Origin: Eremomyces bilateralis CBS 781.70
Taxonomy: Eukaryota > Ascomycota > Dothideomycetes > Eremomycetales > Eremomycetaceae
NCBI RefSeq assembly: GCF_010015585.1
Contig: NW_022985069.1
Span: forward strand, 566,089-607,270
DNA length: 41,182 nt
Direction of reading: 5' to 3'
Shown here: piece by piece, positions 1-10,525 of the stretch
Layout: every line of letters begins with the position of its first letter
Numbering within the stretch: the first letter of the stretch is position 1
Notes under the pieces: model-generated
Seen by the model: the letters and a program-made list of their open reading frames with translations, nothing else
Told to the model about the DNA's origin: nothing
Databases searched by the model: none
Translations under genes and position numbers: made by a program

Positions 1-742
1 CCCCTCCCCCTTCCTCCCCCCACCTGCGCCGCCGCCAACCTCTCCACATACGCATACTCCGGCCACTTCACCACCACCCCGTCCTCCCCCTCCAGCGCTG
101 TCGCATACTGCTCCTCATCCGATATCCCCGCGAACTCGCGCAGCTTCGACAGCAGCGCGGGGTTACGGAGCTGCGCGCTGGTGGAGAGGCGCTCGTTGAA
201 ATGCACGCCGCGCTTCTTGAGCAAGAGGAATTGGGTGAATTTCGCGGTGGAGGCGGGGGGGCTGCCCGGGGGGGAGGAGGGGATGGTGAAGGAGGGGGTG
301 GGGGGGAGGGTGAGGTTGCGGAGGGCAGTGCGGTTGGCGGAGTAAGGGGATTGTGGTCGTGAAGTTGGTCCTTCGTCTGTATCGATAGGTTCGGCTTGCG
401 GTCTGGATGGTCCCAGTGCTGGTCCTTCAGGTGTGGTGTCGACTGCTGGAGTTACGAGCTTCATCGGAGTCTCCGTGATAGGTCGAGATGGGAGTGTCTC
501 TGAAGTATCTGGAAATCATTAGTTGCATCTACGGCACAGGTGCTCCAAGATCCGAACCTGCTGTATTGCTCGGTTCCTTTGCCCGAACCGTCTGCCGCTC
601 CGAAAGGTTTGTCTAATTCCGCGTATATTAGTAGATATCCGACCTAAGGAGAGATTTGTAGGTGCCCAATTACATTCTGAGACGGAACAGATGCATCTTC
701 ATCCTCGCTGCTTTCATAGCTCAGTCCAAGCATTCCAAGCAT
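1..742 (-). CDS. HCNGP/SAP30BP-like protein, partial (C-terminal end outside window)
   Basis: The gene runs leftward off the window. The start at 742-740 opens a short first exon (to about 674) reading MLGMLGLSYESSDEDED, the acidic opening usual in fungal HCNGP-like proteins. The main exon is complement(1..508), beginning after a TTTCCAG acceptor with a CTAAT branch point just upstream. It carries a Pro/Ser/Thr-rich linker and then the core (about 1-235) with KFTQFLLLKKRGVHFNERL, LRNPALLSKLREFAGI and DEEQYATAL, which is the HCNGP domain signature. Family knowledge: human SAP30BP/HCNGP is a nuclear protein linked to transcriptional repression and splicing. The joint between the two exons is unresolved: a GTAATT donor at 673 leaves the phase wrong by one base, so a different donor or a small middle exon is likely. 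Family call is firm; the 5' model is not. Confidence 0.8.
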
Positions 743-1206
743 GGTGTCGACCTCTCAGTCTTCTCAATTGCGGAATGGCAGCGGGATAGGTCATGCTAAT
801 TTTTTTCGGATACGTTATATGACTAGAAGGTTCCGCAGAATCATCAAGGCGTACGGGTAATGCACCTGTATGAAGAGGAAAGATTACGTATTAGATGCCG
901 ACTGATGCAACTCACAACTCACAAAGTGAATTGCTGGCGGCTACTAAGGGCTTGGCGGGTCCTTTGACAAGGAAGCGCCCAATCGCGCGTTTATTAGGTA
1001 GTGGCTTAGCGCCTCAACAGCCGCAGGCAGCTTGAGCTTCGCGTCTATCTCCAACCTTCAACGCTCAAGCTCTCCATCACAACCTACAACAAGCAAACCT
1101 CAACGAATCTCCAACACTCGATACATCTACTACCAACCGTCAACCCAATACATACTCCAAATCTTCTCACCACAATTCACCACAAGACCCTACTAGACCC
1201 CAAACC
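743..1206. promoter_or_regulatory. Divergent promoter region, HCNGP-like / proteasome beta-6
   Basis: About 460 bp lie between the start codons of two divergently transcribed housekeeping genes. The half next to the proteasome gene (about 1040-1206) is rich in C, A and T with many CAA/CTC words, like a fungal 5' leader, and leads into CAAACCATGG. I see no convincing TATA box and no coding signal. A shared bidirectional promoter is inferred from layout only. Confidence 0.5.
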
Positions 1207-2030
1207 ATGGCCTTCGCTGCCCCCGACCACGGGCCAGGCTACTCCTTCACATCACCCACCACCGCCTCCGCCCCCAAACAACATGGCTTCTACCCGTAAC
1301 TTCCCCATCCCCCCCTTCCAACGTCACTAACATCCCCCATAGCTATACCGACAATGGCGGCTCCATCCTCGGCATCTCCGGCGCCGACTTCACCATCCTC
1401 GCCGGTGACACCCGGTCCACCTCCGGCTACAACATCAACTCCCGCATGGCGCCCAAGCTGTTCCGCATCGGCGGCGAGGGCCCGGACGCCACCGGCGCGC
1501 GAATCATCCTCGGCGTTGTCGGCTTCGGCGCGGACGGCGCCGCCCTCAAGGAGCGCCTCGACACCATCGTGAAAATCTATCGGTACGAGCACGGGAAGGA
1601 CATGTCAGTTAAAGCGTGCGCGCAGCGGCTGTCGCATCTGCTGTATGGGAAGCGGTTCTTCCCGTATTATACGCATGCGATCCTAGGTGGGATCGACGAG
1701 GAGGGGAAGGGGGCGTTGTATAGCTATGATCCGGTGGGGAGCTATGAGCGGGAGCAGTGTCGGGCGGGCGGGGCGGCGGCGAGTTTGATCATGCCGTTTT
1801 TGGACAATCAAGTGAATTTCAAGAATCAGTACGTGCCGGGGAGCGGGGAGGGGCATGATTTGAAGGCGCGGGAGGTGGTGCCGTTGTCGCGGAACTATGT
1901 GATGGAGTTGGTGGAGGATGCGTTTACGAGTGCGGTGGAGAGGCATATTGAGGTGGGGGATGGATTGCAGGTGTTGGTGGTGACAGAGAATGGGATTGAG
2001 GAGCGGATTTCGCCGCTGAAGCAGGATTAG
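1207..2030 (+). CDS. PRE7: 20S proteasome subunit beta-6 (Pre7/PSMB1)
   Basis: Exons are 1207..1295 and 1343..2030, joined in phase to give 258 aa; the 47-nt intron has a GTAACT donor, CACTAAC branch point and CATAG acceptor. After a short leader the mature part starts near FYPYTDNGGSILGISG, followed by FTILAGDTRS and, later, FFPYYTHAILGGIDEEGKGA, YSYDPVGSYERE, CRAGGAAASLIMPFLDNQVN and SAVERHIEVGDGL, all diagnostic of beta-6. Family knowledge: beta-6 is a structural, catalytically inactive beta subunit of the 20S core; the catalytic Thr-1 is absent here too, as expected. The start context CAAACCATGG is strong and no earlier in-frame Met was used. It is divergent from the HCNGP-like gene, 465 bp apart. 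Confidence 0.96.
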
Positions 2031-2775
2031 GGAGTGGGATACCCACAGCTGAGGATACTTGGTTTACGTCGCATTCGATGGCGCATTTGGGGTGTTGAGC
2101 TCCGTGGCGTCTAGTGATTTCTTTGAGCAATACACGTGGCTACAGTTTAACCCTGAGATGACTGCACCCGGGGTTGTAAATGCTCATCAAATGGTAACGC
2201 TCTGGTGCTTTCGTTCCATGCGAACTCAATGTCAGCCGGAAGCTTGATTCACTAATTCCGGAGTCAGGACCAGGGTACCAATCCAACCAAATATATTTGT
2301 CATATGGCTCTTATTGCCAATCATACTCGATGCAGTCTTGTAATTAATCCTCAAACAGCAATTGGCCATATTCTGCTCGAAATCCCCTCCTGCTCCACTT
2401 CATCTGATGTCGGCCCCGGGCGAAGCTGAGAACGGTGATAAAATTGAGCCATATAACCATCCTTCACAGCTGCTCAATCTGTATAGATTGGATGACGGGA
2501 AAGATGGCATTCGGCCTGTAACTTCACTGGCTGTCTCGAAAATTTTCACGGACTACATGCATGCTGCGAATGTAGCATCGAAGGTTCCGAAGCCAAATAT
2601 GCTCCTGCCAGCTGATCCACGGTAGTCAGTACCAGAAAGCACGAAAGACTAGCTACTCCGTGTATGAGCTGCTGACCAACTTCGAGTTCATCGCAAGCAC
2701 TTATAGATCTTTATAACACCGGCATCGTATTCGAATTATTGTATCATACTAGCTGAACGACAGCGATCAGTCGTG
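2031..2775. other. Intergenic, no supported gene
   Basis: This 745-bp stretch holds the 3' end region of the proteasome gene and the upstream region of the secreted-protein gene. The longest open frames (2059-2247, 2362-2625) have no recognisable domain, and the second lacks an ATG at its left end. I see no tRNA, repeat or transposon. Confidence 0.6.
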
Positions 2776-3416
2776 ATGCAACTCTTCTTATCCGCGATAT
2801 CTCTTATTCTCTTCGCGTAAGCCATATCCCAACCATCCTCTCCCCAAATCGCTAACGGTATACCACAGCTCCCATGCCTCCGCACTATTCACAGGAGCCC
2901 GCCCCTCCAGTACTGTGAAGAGCACCACCATCAGTGGATCTGCCGCACCTACCCCCCTCTCCTTTAACCCAGGCGGACCCATGATTCCCGCATCTGCTCC
3001 TCCTCTATCCTTTAACCCAGGCGGACCCATAGTTCCCGCACCTACTCCCCTCTCCTACAACCCCGGCGGCCCAATGATCTCTGCCTCCTCCGCCCCCTGC
3101 ACGAGCCTCGTCTTCATCGGCATGAAACATCGGCGTGACGCAGTCACCTCGTCAGCGCCGGACACGGACGAGGATGGCTGGCTGGGGGGGACGTGTACGT
3201 GGCATGAGACGTACGTGGTGGCGACGAGCAGCGTGGATTGTAAGGGGTGTGTGTTGCGGACGGTTGCGTTGGGGCATGGACCGGTGAGTAATGGGTATCT
3301 AGGGATTGGAAGGGAGGTGCTGACGTGAGTAGGTTCGACTGTGCGATGAGAATGTTACGGTGGCGACCGGGACGGAAACGATTAAGGCTTGCGCGGCGTC
3401 GGCGACGGTGGGTTAG
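2776..3416 (+). CDS. Small secreted Cys-rich protein with three tandem NPGGP repeats
   Basis: Proposed exons 2776..2816, 2869..3283 and 3333..3416 give 179 aa. Intron 1 (52 nt) has GTAAGC, a GCTAAC branch point and CACAG; intron 2 (49 nt) has GTGAGT, GCTGAC and TAG. Both keep frame and place a coherent Cys-bearing tail after the second. Residues 1-19 look like a signal peptide with a likely cut after ASA. Residues 44-89 are three copies of a 15-16 residue unit with core LSFNPGGP. Residues about 91-179 form a six-Cys domain (Cys 91, 123, 138, 141, 156, 172) with a CTWHETYVVATSSVDCKGC motif; similar tails occur in uncharacterised secreted proteins of moulds. The charged segment HRRDAV and DTDEDG separates repeats from domain. 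Function unknown; cell-wall or effector-like roles are only possibilities. Confidence 0.72.
2957..3094 (+). repeat. Three tandem 45-48 bp coding repeats
   Basis: Three units begin at about 2957, 3005 and 3050 and encode LSFNPGGPM, LSFNPGGPI and LSYNPGGPM followed by an Ala/Pro/Ser spacer. DNA identity is high over the core (CTTTAACCCAGGCGGACCCA in the first two copies) and lower in the third, so the third looks older or the first two were made by a recent duplication. Confidence 0.85.
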
Positions 3417-4420
3417 AGGGGGGATTCGTTTGATAGGGGTTGGTGGGAACTGGAGCATTATCCCCCGCAAACATTATGGGATATATGTGACTATGACAGA
3501 TGAAAGAAGCCAAGGATGACAATAGTGGTTGACTGGGTTATGAAATAATGCAAATTACCAGACCGAATACCTTATACACCACGCCAATCCGGCAATCCAT
3601 GCGGAAAGAGATTCAACTACTATTACGGCATGAATCATCTGGCCATTGTCAGGTAGTATATATACCATCCGTCATCACATCTGGAATTGGGTAGCTCCTT
3701 GTGAAAATGAGATTACACCCGCGCGTACCCATGGGGATATATCCAGAACCAGTGAATCGGTGACCGATAATCAAAGCCATTTGCCTCTTGACGTCGTCGG
3801 AGGTGGCTGTTAAGTGTTGACCCTCCCCCCGACGTCCCGCTATTGGGACTGTGTCAGCAGACAACCACACATCTTTGTTAGCACCAGCATTACCAGCAAG
3901 CAACTCCCGCTCGCGATGGGTGGTTGATTGCAATTCCGCGAGTTACTCGGGGAATCCGTAGCAGTGTAAAGTTAAGTCATACCGTACGAAGGTGAGTGAA
4001 GACTGAGGAGGTTGGGCAGATAGGAAGGGTGGAAGTGTGGAAGACCGAAGACTGGAACTCTGGAACTCTGGAAGGCTCGGGAAGGAGCTCGGACCATGGC
4101 GCCTTCTGTTTGGCAATTGGCATCTGGAGGTGGGACCGTGGGAGCTCCGTTTGATACATTTGCGTTCCGCGAGAAAAGAGACCTTCAACGGAACTTTTAC
4201 GTGATATATCACTCCACTTCAGTACCACCCTATAATCACTTCTCTTCCATTCTTCCATCCCGTCTCTACCGCTCTCCCTTCGCAACTTCTCGCGTTAGCG
4301 CTCCACTTTTCGCATTCGACTTCAGCATGGTTGATAGTTCAAAGCTTGCGCGCGTTCCCTGTTCCTAACCTTCCTCCACCGTTGAATACCGAATCTTCAC
4401 TTTGATACCATAGCTTCAAA
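3417..4420. other. Intergenic; upstream region of the Dnt1-like gene
   Basis: About 1 kb without a supported gene. Open frames on the minus strand (3649-3933, 3943-4212, 3977-4285) overlap one another and show no domain. The right part (about 4210-4420) is pyrimidine-rich and leads into TCAAAATGCG, so it is probably promoter and 5' leader. A short GGAACTCT duplication with nearby GGAAG words sits near 4045-4085. Confidence 0.55.
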
Positions 4421-7400
4421 ATGCGTCTTCGCGTCGAGGTCCTCCCGCCCGATCAGGGTGCGGCGACCGCATCTGCTGCGTTCAAGCCCGCGACCAAGGG
4501 CCCACTGACGGGTAGGATATTCAATCTGCCCGTGCAGCCCAGCATGACTTTCGAGGAAGTATGGAAGCGGATAGAGGAGCGATACAAACGGAATTATTTG
4601 AGCGGTCGCAGTGCGCAGTAAGTGAAACCGTCCAACTATCCCGGTAACCGTCACACGTCGGTGCTGATATCGGGAAGGCAGTTCGCGATCAAGAAACTCC
4701 AGGACGGCTATGGAGCTGATCTGGACATTGGCGACACAGTTGAAGAGATCTTTGAGGGAACTCCAAATGACCAGCTCATCGTGAAAGTTATCCCCGCCAC
4801 GCAAAACCGATTCTCTTCGATTCCACCGGAGTCCAACCTCCAGCCGGCCGCCCTGAAGAGGAAATTGGATGTCATTGAGCAAGCAAACAAGAGAAGGAGG
4901 CTTGACCGTGTCGCTGAACATCAGGACGCGGATGTCCCGGTTGAATCGATGGAGGTGGACGTGGATCACGACGCAGAAGCTGGGGCTACAGGGGATGTCG
5001 AAGTGACCGGGCGCAATGGGGTGGTTCTGGTCAAAGACTCCCAACCGGATGCGCTGGTATCCCCATCGTCCCAGGAAAAAAAGAAGAAGAAGAAGATGAA
5101 GAAGTCGGCGGCTAGAATTGTCGAAGACTCCGACGTTGCGATCCCGTCCTCTATCCCTAACAACACGGCCGAGCAAGACCATGCACCGGAGCAGTCATCT
5201 TCACCCATTCAGATTCGACCGAGCGAGGATTTACGAGCGGATGACTACGACGTTCCCATATCGGAAGATGAGGATGAAGAGGAGGCCCCTCCCAAACCAA
5301 CGGGCAAACTATCAAGGCCGTCATTTTTCACACCCAGAAAGCCAGGCAACAACGTCTTGGGAATCCGTCCGAACGGATCACTGGAAACCTCGGGTCCCAT
5401 GTCCGCATCTAAGGCACTCGACGCGGCGAGGGAGCAACGACAAGTCGGTTCCGCGACTTCCAGTAAATCGGCACAGCTACCGCGGAAACCGTCGCCGCCC
5501 GTTGCATCAAAATTGATGGGGAATATGCGACCATTCCTCACGCAGAACAATCTGGTCCCTCAGAGAGGTGAAAGCTCTCGTTCAGCGCAATCGAAGTCTC
5601 TGACCCCGAGGGCCACATCGGCATCAAGACGAGCGAAGAGTGTTGCTACCAAGACCGTACCTGCTGCCGGCGGAAATAAATGGGATGACCACGAGGAAGA
5701 AACGCTGTTGAAGGCGCTGAGGAATAGCATGACCCTTAAATACATCGAGAACAGCAATTTACTTCCTGGGCGGAGCTATGAATCGATAAAGGGAAAGGCG
5801 AGGCTTTTCAAATCCAATGGGCGAATCAATGACGCTCCTAAATCATCTCCCCCGGCCTCTTCTCTGAATGTAATGCGTCCTCCACCGAAACGGTCTGGCC
5901 TACGGAACAGCGACAGCGCGGCGATCTCCGTCTCGGCTAGTCCTCGAAACGCGACCGACAAGGTTACACGACTCGGTCAACGCCCATCTTCCAAAAGCGC
6001 CACCTACATCACTGCGGACGACGATGCCTCAGAAGTAAGCGATCCTGAAGTACCGCTTGTCCGATCCAACCCCCCATCAGATTTATCCCGAGCGCCCCGA
6101 TCATCCAGCATTTCTTCCACTTCCAAACGGCCGATTGCACCAGCCTTCCGAGCACCCTCCAGCCGACGGGGGAGTTCCGGCGGGGACTCGATCTCGATTG
6201 ACGATCGGCGGTCGTCGATACGGGATAGCGATTCGGTTATTTCTGGGAGATTTTTATCGCCAAAGGCCGTAGGGAAGAAGACGAAAGAGTTGAAGCAGCC
6301 GGAGGTGCATGTCGTTCCTATATCTCGCAAGGCGGCAGCTACGGCAGCATCGAAGATAGCGAGGGCGGAGCGGACTACTATAACTCCTGCACCTACTGAG
6401 GCAGATGGAGAAGCTGAAGCTGAGGATAAGGACGCCGAAATGGGAGAGGAAAAGGTGGAGAATGAAGAAGAGAGTGGGGAAGAAGGCTCCGAGGAACAAG
6501 AGGAGAGCAAAACGTCAACATCGGCATCCATAGATGAGAACACCGGAAACAAGGAGTCGTCATATCACGTTGATGAGGATGATAATGACACCACCGACGA
6601 TGAACCTACCATCGAAGTGGAGCGGTTGAAGAACTCGACTCCCGGCACCGGCAAAATCACACGTGCTGCAAAGGTAGCTGAAAAGACGAAAACTCGTGCC
6701 GGAGAGCGAAATGTCGCTGAAACGGACGAGTCGGATGCGGATGAGGAAACGGACACTAGGGAAGCCGCTTCTAGCTCGGGAGAGGAGAGGGAGTCTGAAG
6801 AGGACAAGGAGGAAGTAAGCGGCAGTGAAGAAGCCAGTGACGAGGAAGAGGACGAGTTGACCGAGACACAGGCGGTGGAAGCGGAGGAGACGACGGACGA
6901 GGCTGAGGAAGAGGTGATCGAGAAACAGTCAGTGGAGGCGGAGGAGACCACGGATGACGAAGAGGAGGAAGACGAGAGCGAGGCAACGTCAGTGGAAGAA
7001 AAGGAGACCACGGATGACGAAGAGGATGACGAAGAGGAAGCGGAAGCGGCATTGGCACCGGTGCCGCTCGTGCCCCGTGAACGATCTGAAGTGTCGAGCG
7101 ATGAGCCTGAGCGATCTCCTGCCCAGCTCAAGGTCCATCCCAAAAAGGTCTGACCCCTAACCGCGAGTAGTAAACTTGACCCTAACTTCGATACTAGAAG
7201 AACCTCCCTTCGTCACTCCCCACCGCCAAGAAAACGGAGTCATCTCCAGCACAGTCAGTTCATCCGCCCGCATGGCAAGCGGTCAACAAAATTGCGTCGC
7301 AGCCGAGCGACCAGGACATGCTCGATGCTGACGACGAGATCCCCTCCTCCCCTCCCATACTCGACACCGAACCCGTTGCCTCCGCGAAGAAAGAAGAGCC

Positions 7401-7905
7401 TCCGAAACCGAAACCGGCGCCCCCTGCGACCTACAAATCCCGGTTTCCATCTTTCCGCCACGCGCTCAACCCTAGTCAGAGCCAGGGCCGCAGTACTCTG
7501 TCCTCCCCACTCCCCGGCCAAGCAAAAAGATCGCCTACTGCAACGAAGCCACCGACCCCGAAGAACCCCAAGACGTCCGCCTTGACCTCCCCGACCACCA
7601 AACCCCTCTCATCCGCCACGAAAAAGCCCCCCACGAAAAAGCCCCCCCGCGCCTCTCCCTCCAGCGACGCCTCCTCCACCTCCTCCGAAGACGACGACGA
7701 TGACGACGACGACGACGACGGCCCGGACATGGACGCGGTCAACAGCATGCGCACGCCGCGCGAGAAAGGGCAGGGTCGGCTGCACCAGCTCGCCAACGTG
7801 GTCAAAAGTGGGTTCTCTTCCGTTTCTACTTGGGTGTATTCCTCGTCGCAGCCGCAGGGGGAAGGGCTGGATGATGCTCGCGCGCGCGGATCGCCGGAGC
7901 TGTGA
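4421..7905 (+). CDS. Dnt1-like nucleolar protein with SANT/Myb-like segment and acidic tail
   Basis: Proposed exons 4421..4617, 4678..7147 and 7198..7905 give about 1,124 aa. Residues 1-120 match the Dnt1-like N-terminal (ubiquitin-like) domain: MRLRVEVLPP, GRIFNLPVQPSMTFEEVWKRI, then KKLQDGYGADLDIGDTVEEIFEG. A lysine-rich stretch (KKKKKKMKK) could be a nuclear/nucleolar signal. A Myb/SANT-like segment lies at about 5680-5825 (WDDHEEETLLKALRNS, YESIKGKARLF). From about 6400 to 7060 the protein is extremely acidic; the last exon adds a 10-Asp run and ends in a compact segment (LANVVKSGFSSVSTWVYSS). Family knowledge: S. pombe Dnt1 is a nucleolar inhibitor of the septation initiation network. 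Intron 1 uses GTAAGT and an AAG acceptor that fixes the phase. Intron 2 has a weak GTCTGA donor and a TAGAAG double acceptor; a GTCCAT donor 15 bases upstream is also in phase. Confidence 0.85.
6877..7040 (+). repeat. Degenerate tandem acidic coding repeat (about 3 copies)
   Basis: Three units of roughly 60-66 bp encode VEAEETTDEAEEE, VEAEETTDDEEEE and VEEKETTDDEEDD. The shared DNA core GAGACCACGGATGACGAAGA is identical in the last two copies. It lies in the disordered acidic tail of the Dnt1-like protein and may vary in copy number among strains. Confidence 0.75.
7690..7722 (+). repeat. GAC/GAT trinucleotide microsatellite (poly-Asp)
   Basis: A near-perfect GAC run with one GAT codes for ten Asp residues in the last exon of the Dnt1-like gene. 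It is in phase with codons, so length changes would not shift the frame. Confidence 0.85.
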
Positions 7906-8578
7906 ATTGGGGATTGCGAACTGTTTTTTATTTCCCCGTTCTATTCATCCTGGTTATTCATGTACTTTTACGCCTCCTTGGGGATCTTTCTATCTTGTTT
8001 TGGTGGAATACCGAGGACGACTGGGCGATGCCCGGGGTCATTTTTCGTGAGTGGACTCCTTGCCGGGACCGGGTCGCTGACTTATTTGATTTGGCGTGTT
8101 TAGGAGCGGACAAGGAGAAGAGCGAGCGACTTTCGTTTGGGAGATGGTGATTGGTGAGCCGCGTGGGCGCCATCGATATCCCGTGTATCATACACCAATA
8201 GTGCTTGCGGTGGGATATCGTTTTACGCCGACTGGATCGATCATGGAGCTTTTAGTGGTGGAGTACGGAGTTGGTTGAGTGAATGAAAGGGTTGGCGGAG
8301 GAATACTATGAAGTGTGCAGCAGTGCAACGCAGATAAAGGACGGTTCCATCGCAGCGAAAGTTGTGCATAATGCGGTGCGATCCATGCTCGGATTTTGGT
8401 TCACCTAATTGTATAGCTAGCCACTCCAGCGTCGCATAATTCAGGTTACCACCATTTCTCTTTCAGCGAATTACCCCGATTTCTATTCCGGGCTTCCTCA
8501 CACCTTTTGATTAACCAATCCCACCCTCCGAACGCCTCTATTTATCTTCAGCAACCCCCCCGTCGGCATGCCGCTCGC
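7906..8578. other. Convergent intergenic region
   Basis: About 670 bp between the 3' ends of the Dnt1-like gene (+) and phosphomannomutase (-). The overlapping open frames on both strands (7902-8150, 7958-8191) are short and show no domain. Probably two 3' UTRs and terminator sequence; I see no distinct terminator motif. Confidence 0.5.
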
Positions 8579-9527
8579 TCACGAGAAAAACAGCTCCTTC
8601 AAAATCCGGGCCGTATCCTCGGGGTTCTTGACGCTATGCCCGATCGTCCGCGGATCGTCGTAGATCTCGTAGTCGTTGCCGCCTGGGAAGGTCTTGTCGC
8701 CAAAGAAGTGGATGGTGGAGTAGTCGACGCCGTCCGGGCGGGTTTTCTCGGCCTCGATGTGCTGCAGGCAATAGGTCTTGTCCCAGCCGGTGGGGAAGGC
8801 ATCGAAGGAGATTTGGCCACCGATGGAGTAGCTATGGATAGGTGACCAGAGTTAGGTTCAAGGATAAGAAGTAAAATAAAGGTTGAGATGGGATTAAAGG
8901 GGGGCAACTCACGTTAATCCCAGGTCCGGGAACGCCTTCTTCAACTCCTCTACCATCTTTGATCGGATCCCATGCTCCTTATCATACGCCTCGAACGCAT
9001 GCCTCTCCTCCCCGCTCGCGTTCCTCCCCACCGGACTCACATTAATCATCCCATGCCGAAACTCCACAAACGTGCCCCTCTTCACCGGAATCTCCAAATC
9101 CGCGATGTAGTGCAGAATCCAGCGCACCAGCGCCTGGTACTTCTCCTCCCCGATCCACTGGATGAACGAGGTGGAGGGCAGCGGCTCCCCGAGGCGGAAG
9201 GCGGTGAGCCCGTTCTCCGAGAAGCAGAAGTCGAAGAGCGAGGTCACGTTGACGGAGGCGGTGCCGAGTTGCTCCTGTTGCTTGACGAGGTCGGAGCCGC
9301 CGACGAAGGCGATGGCGACTTTGTGGCGGAGTTCGGAGAGAAGTTGGAGCATGGCGGGGGAGGCGTCCTTGGGGGGGGTTAGTGAGGGATGGGAGAGGGG
9401 GGGATGGGGGGATACGGACTTGTCGGGCGGGGGTGAGGGTGCCATCGACGTCAAAAAGGACGACGGTGTTCTTGATGGGACGCTGGTTGAGGGGGGGATA
9501 AAGCGAGCCTGCTTCTGCGTGCGCCAT
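8579..9527 (-). CDS. SEC53: Phosphomannomutase (Sec53/PMM)
   Basis: Exons complement(9420..9527), complement(8913..9367) and complement(8579..8831) join in phase to 271 aa, the usual PMM length. The enzyme converts mannose-6-phosphate to mannose-1-phosphate in the cytosol, feeding GDP-mannose for glycosylation and cell wall. Visible signatures: HAD motif [10 protein letters not shown] with Asp26 (nucleophile) and Asp28, [21 protein letters not shown], the cap-domain [14 protein letters not shown], and [20 protein letters not shown] followed by HFFGDKT and GGNDYEIY. Intron 1 (52 nt) has a GTCCGT donor and CACTAAC branch point; intron 2 (81 nt) has GTGAGT and CATAG. The frame stays open upstream to a Met at 9653, which would add 42 residues; I prefer 9527 because the family starts here. 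Confidence 0.96.
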
Positions 9528-10525
9528 GGTTGCGGTGTATGAGGAAATGTCACGGTAAAGTGCAATTGAAGCTCCGGAGTGGGTGGTAAAGACAGAAGAG
9601 TGAACCACTGGCTTCTCGAGGGAATTCAGACTCTGAAATAGCGGTTGATTCAAAGATTACACGGTGTCGTGAAGCGAAAAGAAGCCACGAGTCCTGAATT
9701 GGGGATGGAGGAGGGAGGATTTTGATACTGCCAACTGCTGAATTGAAGCTTTCCCCAGTCCACCAGGTTCCTGACAGGCGAACGCCCGATTGGGAAATGA
9801 GGGGATGGGCCGATGGGATGTGCTCGGCGCCTCTCCGCAACGGACCGCAACGGACACTTATCCTAGTAGCTTCGACGTCGACTCATCGGTTATCATTATC
9901 AAATATCATCACTATCATGTTACTTGTATCGAAATAATCGTTGGGATTTCATTTTTGTGCGAGAAATGGCGTCGGAGATGCGTGGTCATCAGAGGTGCTG
10001 GTTGAGATGATGATAGGACCGATCACTCATCCATCATCGTGTGTGAGAGAGCGAGAGGGATGAGGAGTCCGATTCGAAGAAAGTCGTCAATATTGACCAT
10101 CTCATGTCGTGAGAGAGTCTTTAGACCTCGATCATCATTCAGGAGAGCCTAGTCGATGGCCGTCATATACTGTATACACCATCTTACCATTCATCATCAG
10201 AGCGCATATTGGCAACAAAGTTGTATAGGTTTGTATTCAAGAACGACAAGACGATAGTGGCCTATCAACCGCACTATCCTAAGTATTTGCGAAAGACTGT
10301 ATCCTCTTTTCCATATTGTTTCTGTTCATTCATAGTCCATTCCGTTTCCTGTTTGCGTATCATTCGCCTCCACCGCAGTGCACCGTTGGGACCAAAACCG
10401 TAATGATAGAACGACGACCGACGATGAACGACGACGTCTATACCACACTGCATCCACCCATCAGCAAACCATGACGAAGAAAGAGCAAGGAATCACCTAC
10501 CCCCCAGAAGCAACTCTAGGATACC
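9528..10525. other. Intergenic, no supported gene
   Basis: Nearly 1 kb holding the phosphomannomutase promoter at the left and the 3' flank of the small unknown gene at the right. The middle (about 9880-10240) is AT-richer with many ATCAT/GATGAT words. Short open frames on both strands overlap and have no domain. Confidence 0.55.

Noticed and set aside
2408-2625. Possible small protein between beta-6 and the secreted protein gene
   Set aside because: No domain, only a weak internal ATG, and no intron or codon signal to support it.
3649-3933. 94-aa minus-strand frame
   Set aside because: No domain and no consistent start or splice signals.
6565-7143. Long Ser-rich open frame on the minus strand
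   Set aside because: It is the antisense image of the acidic Glu/Asp codons of the Dnt1-like gene; codon content mirrors GAG/GAC repeats.
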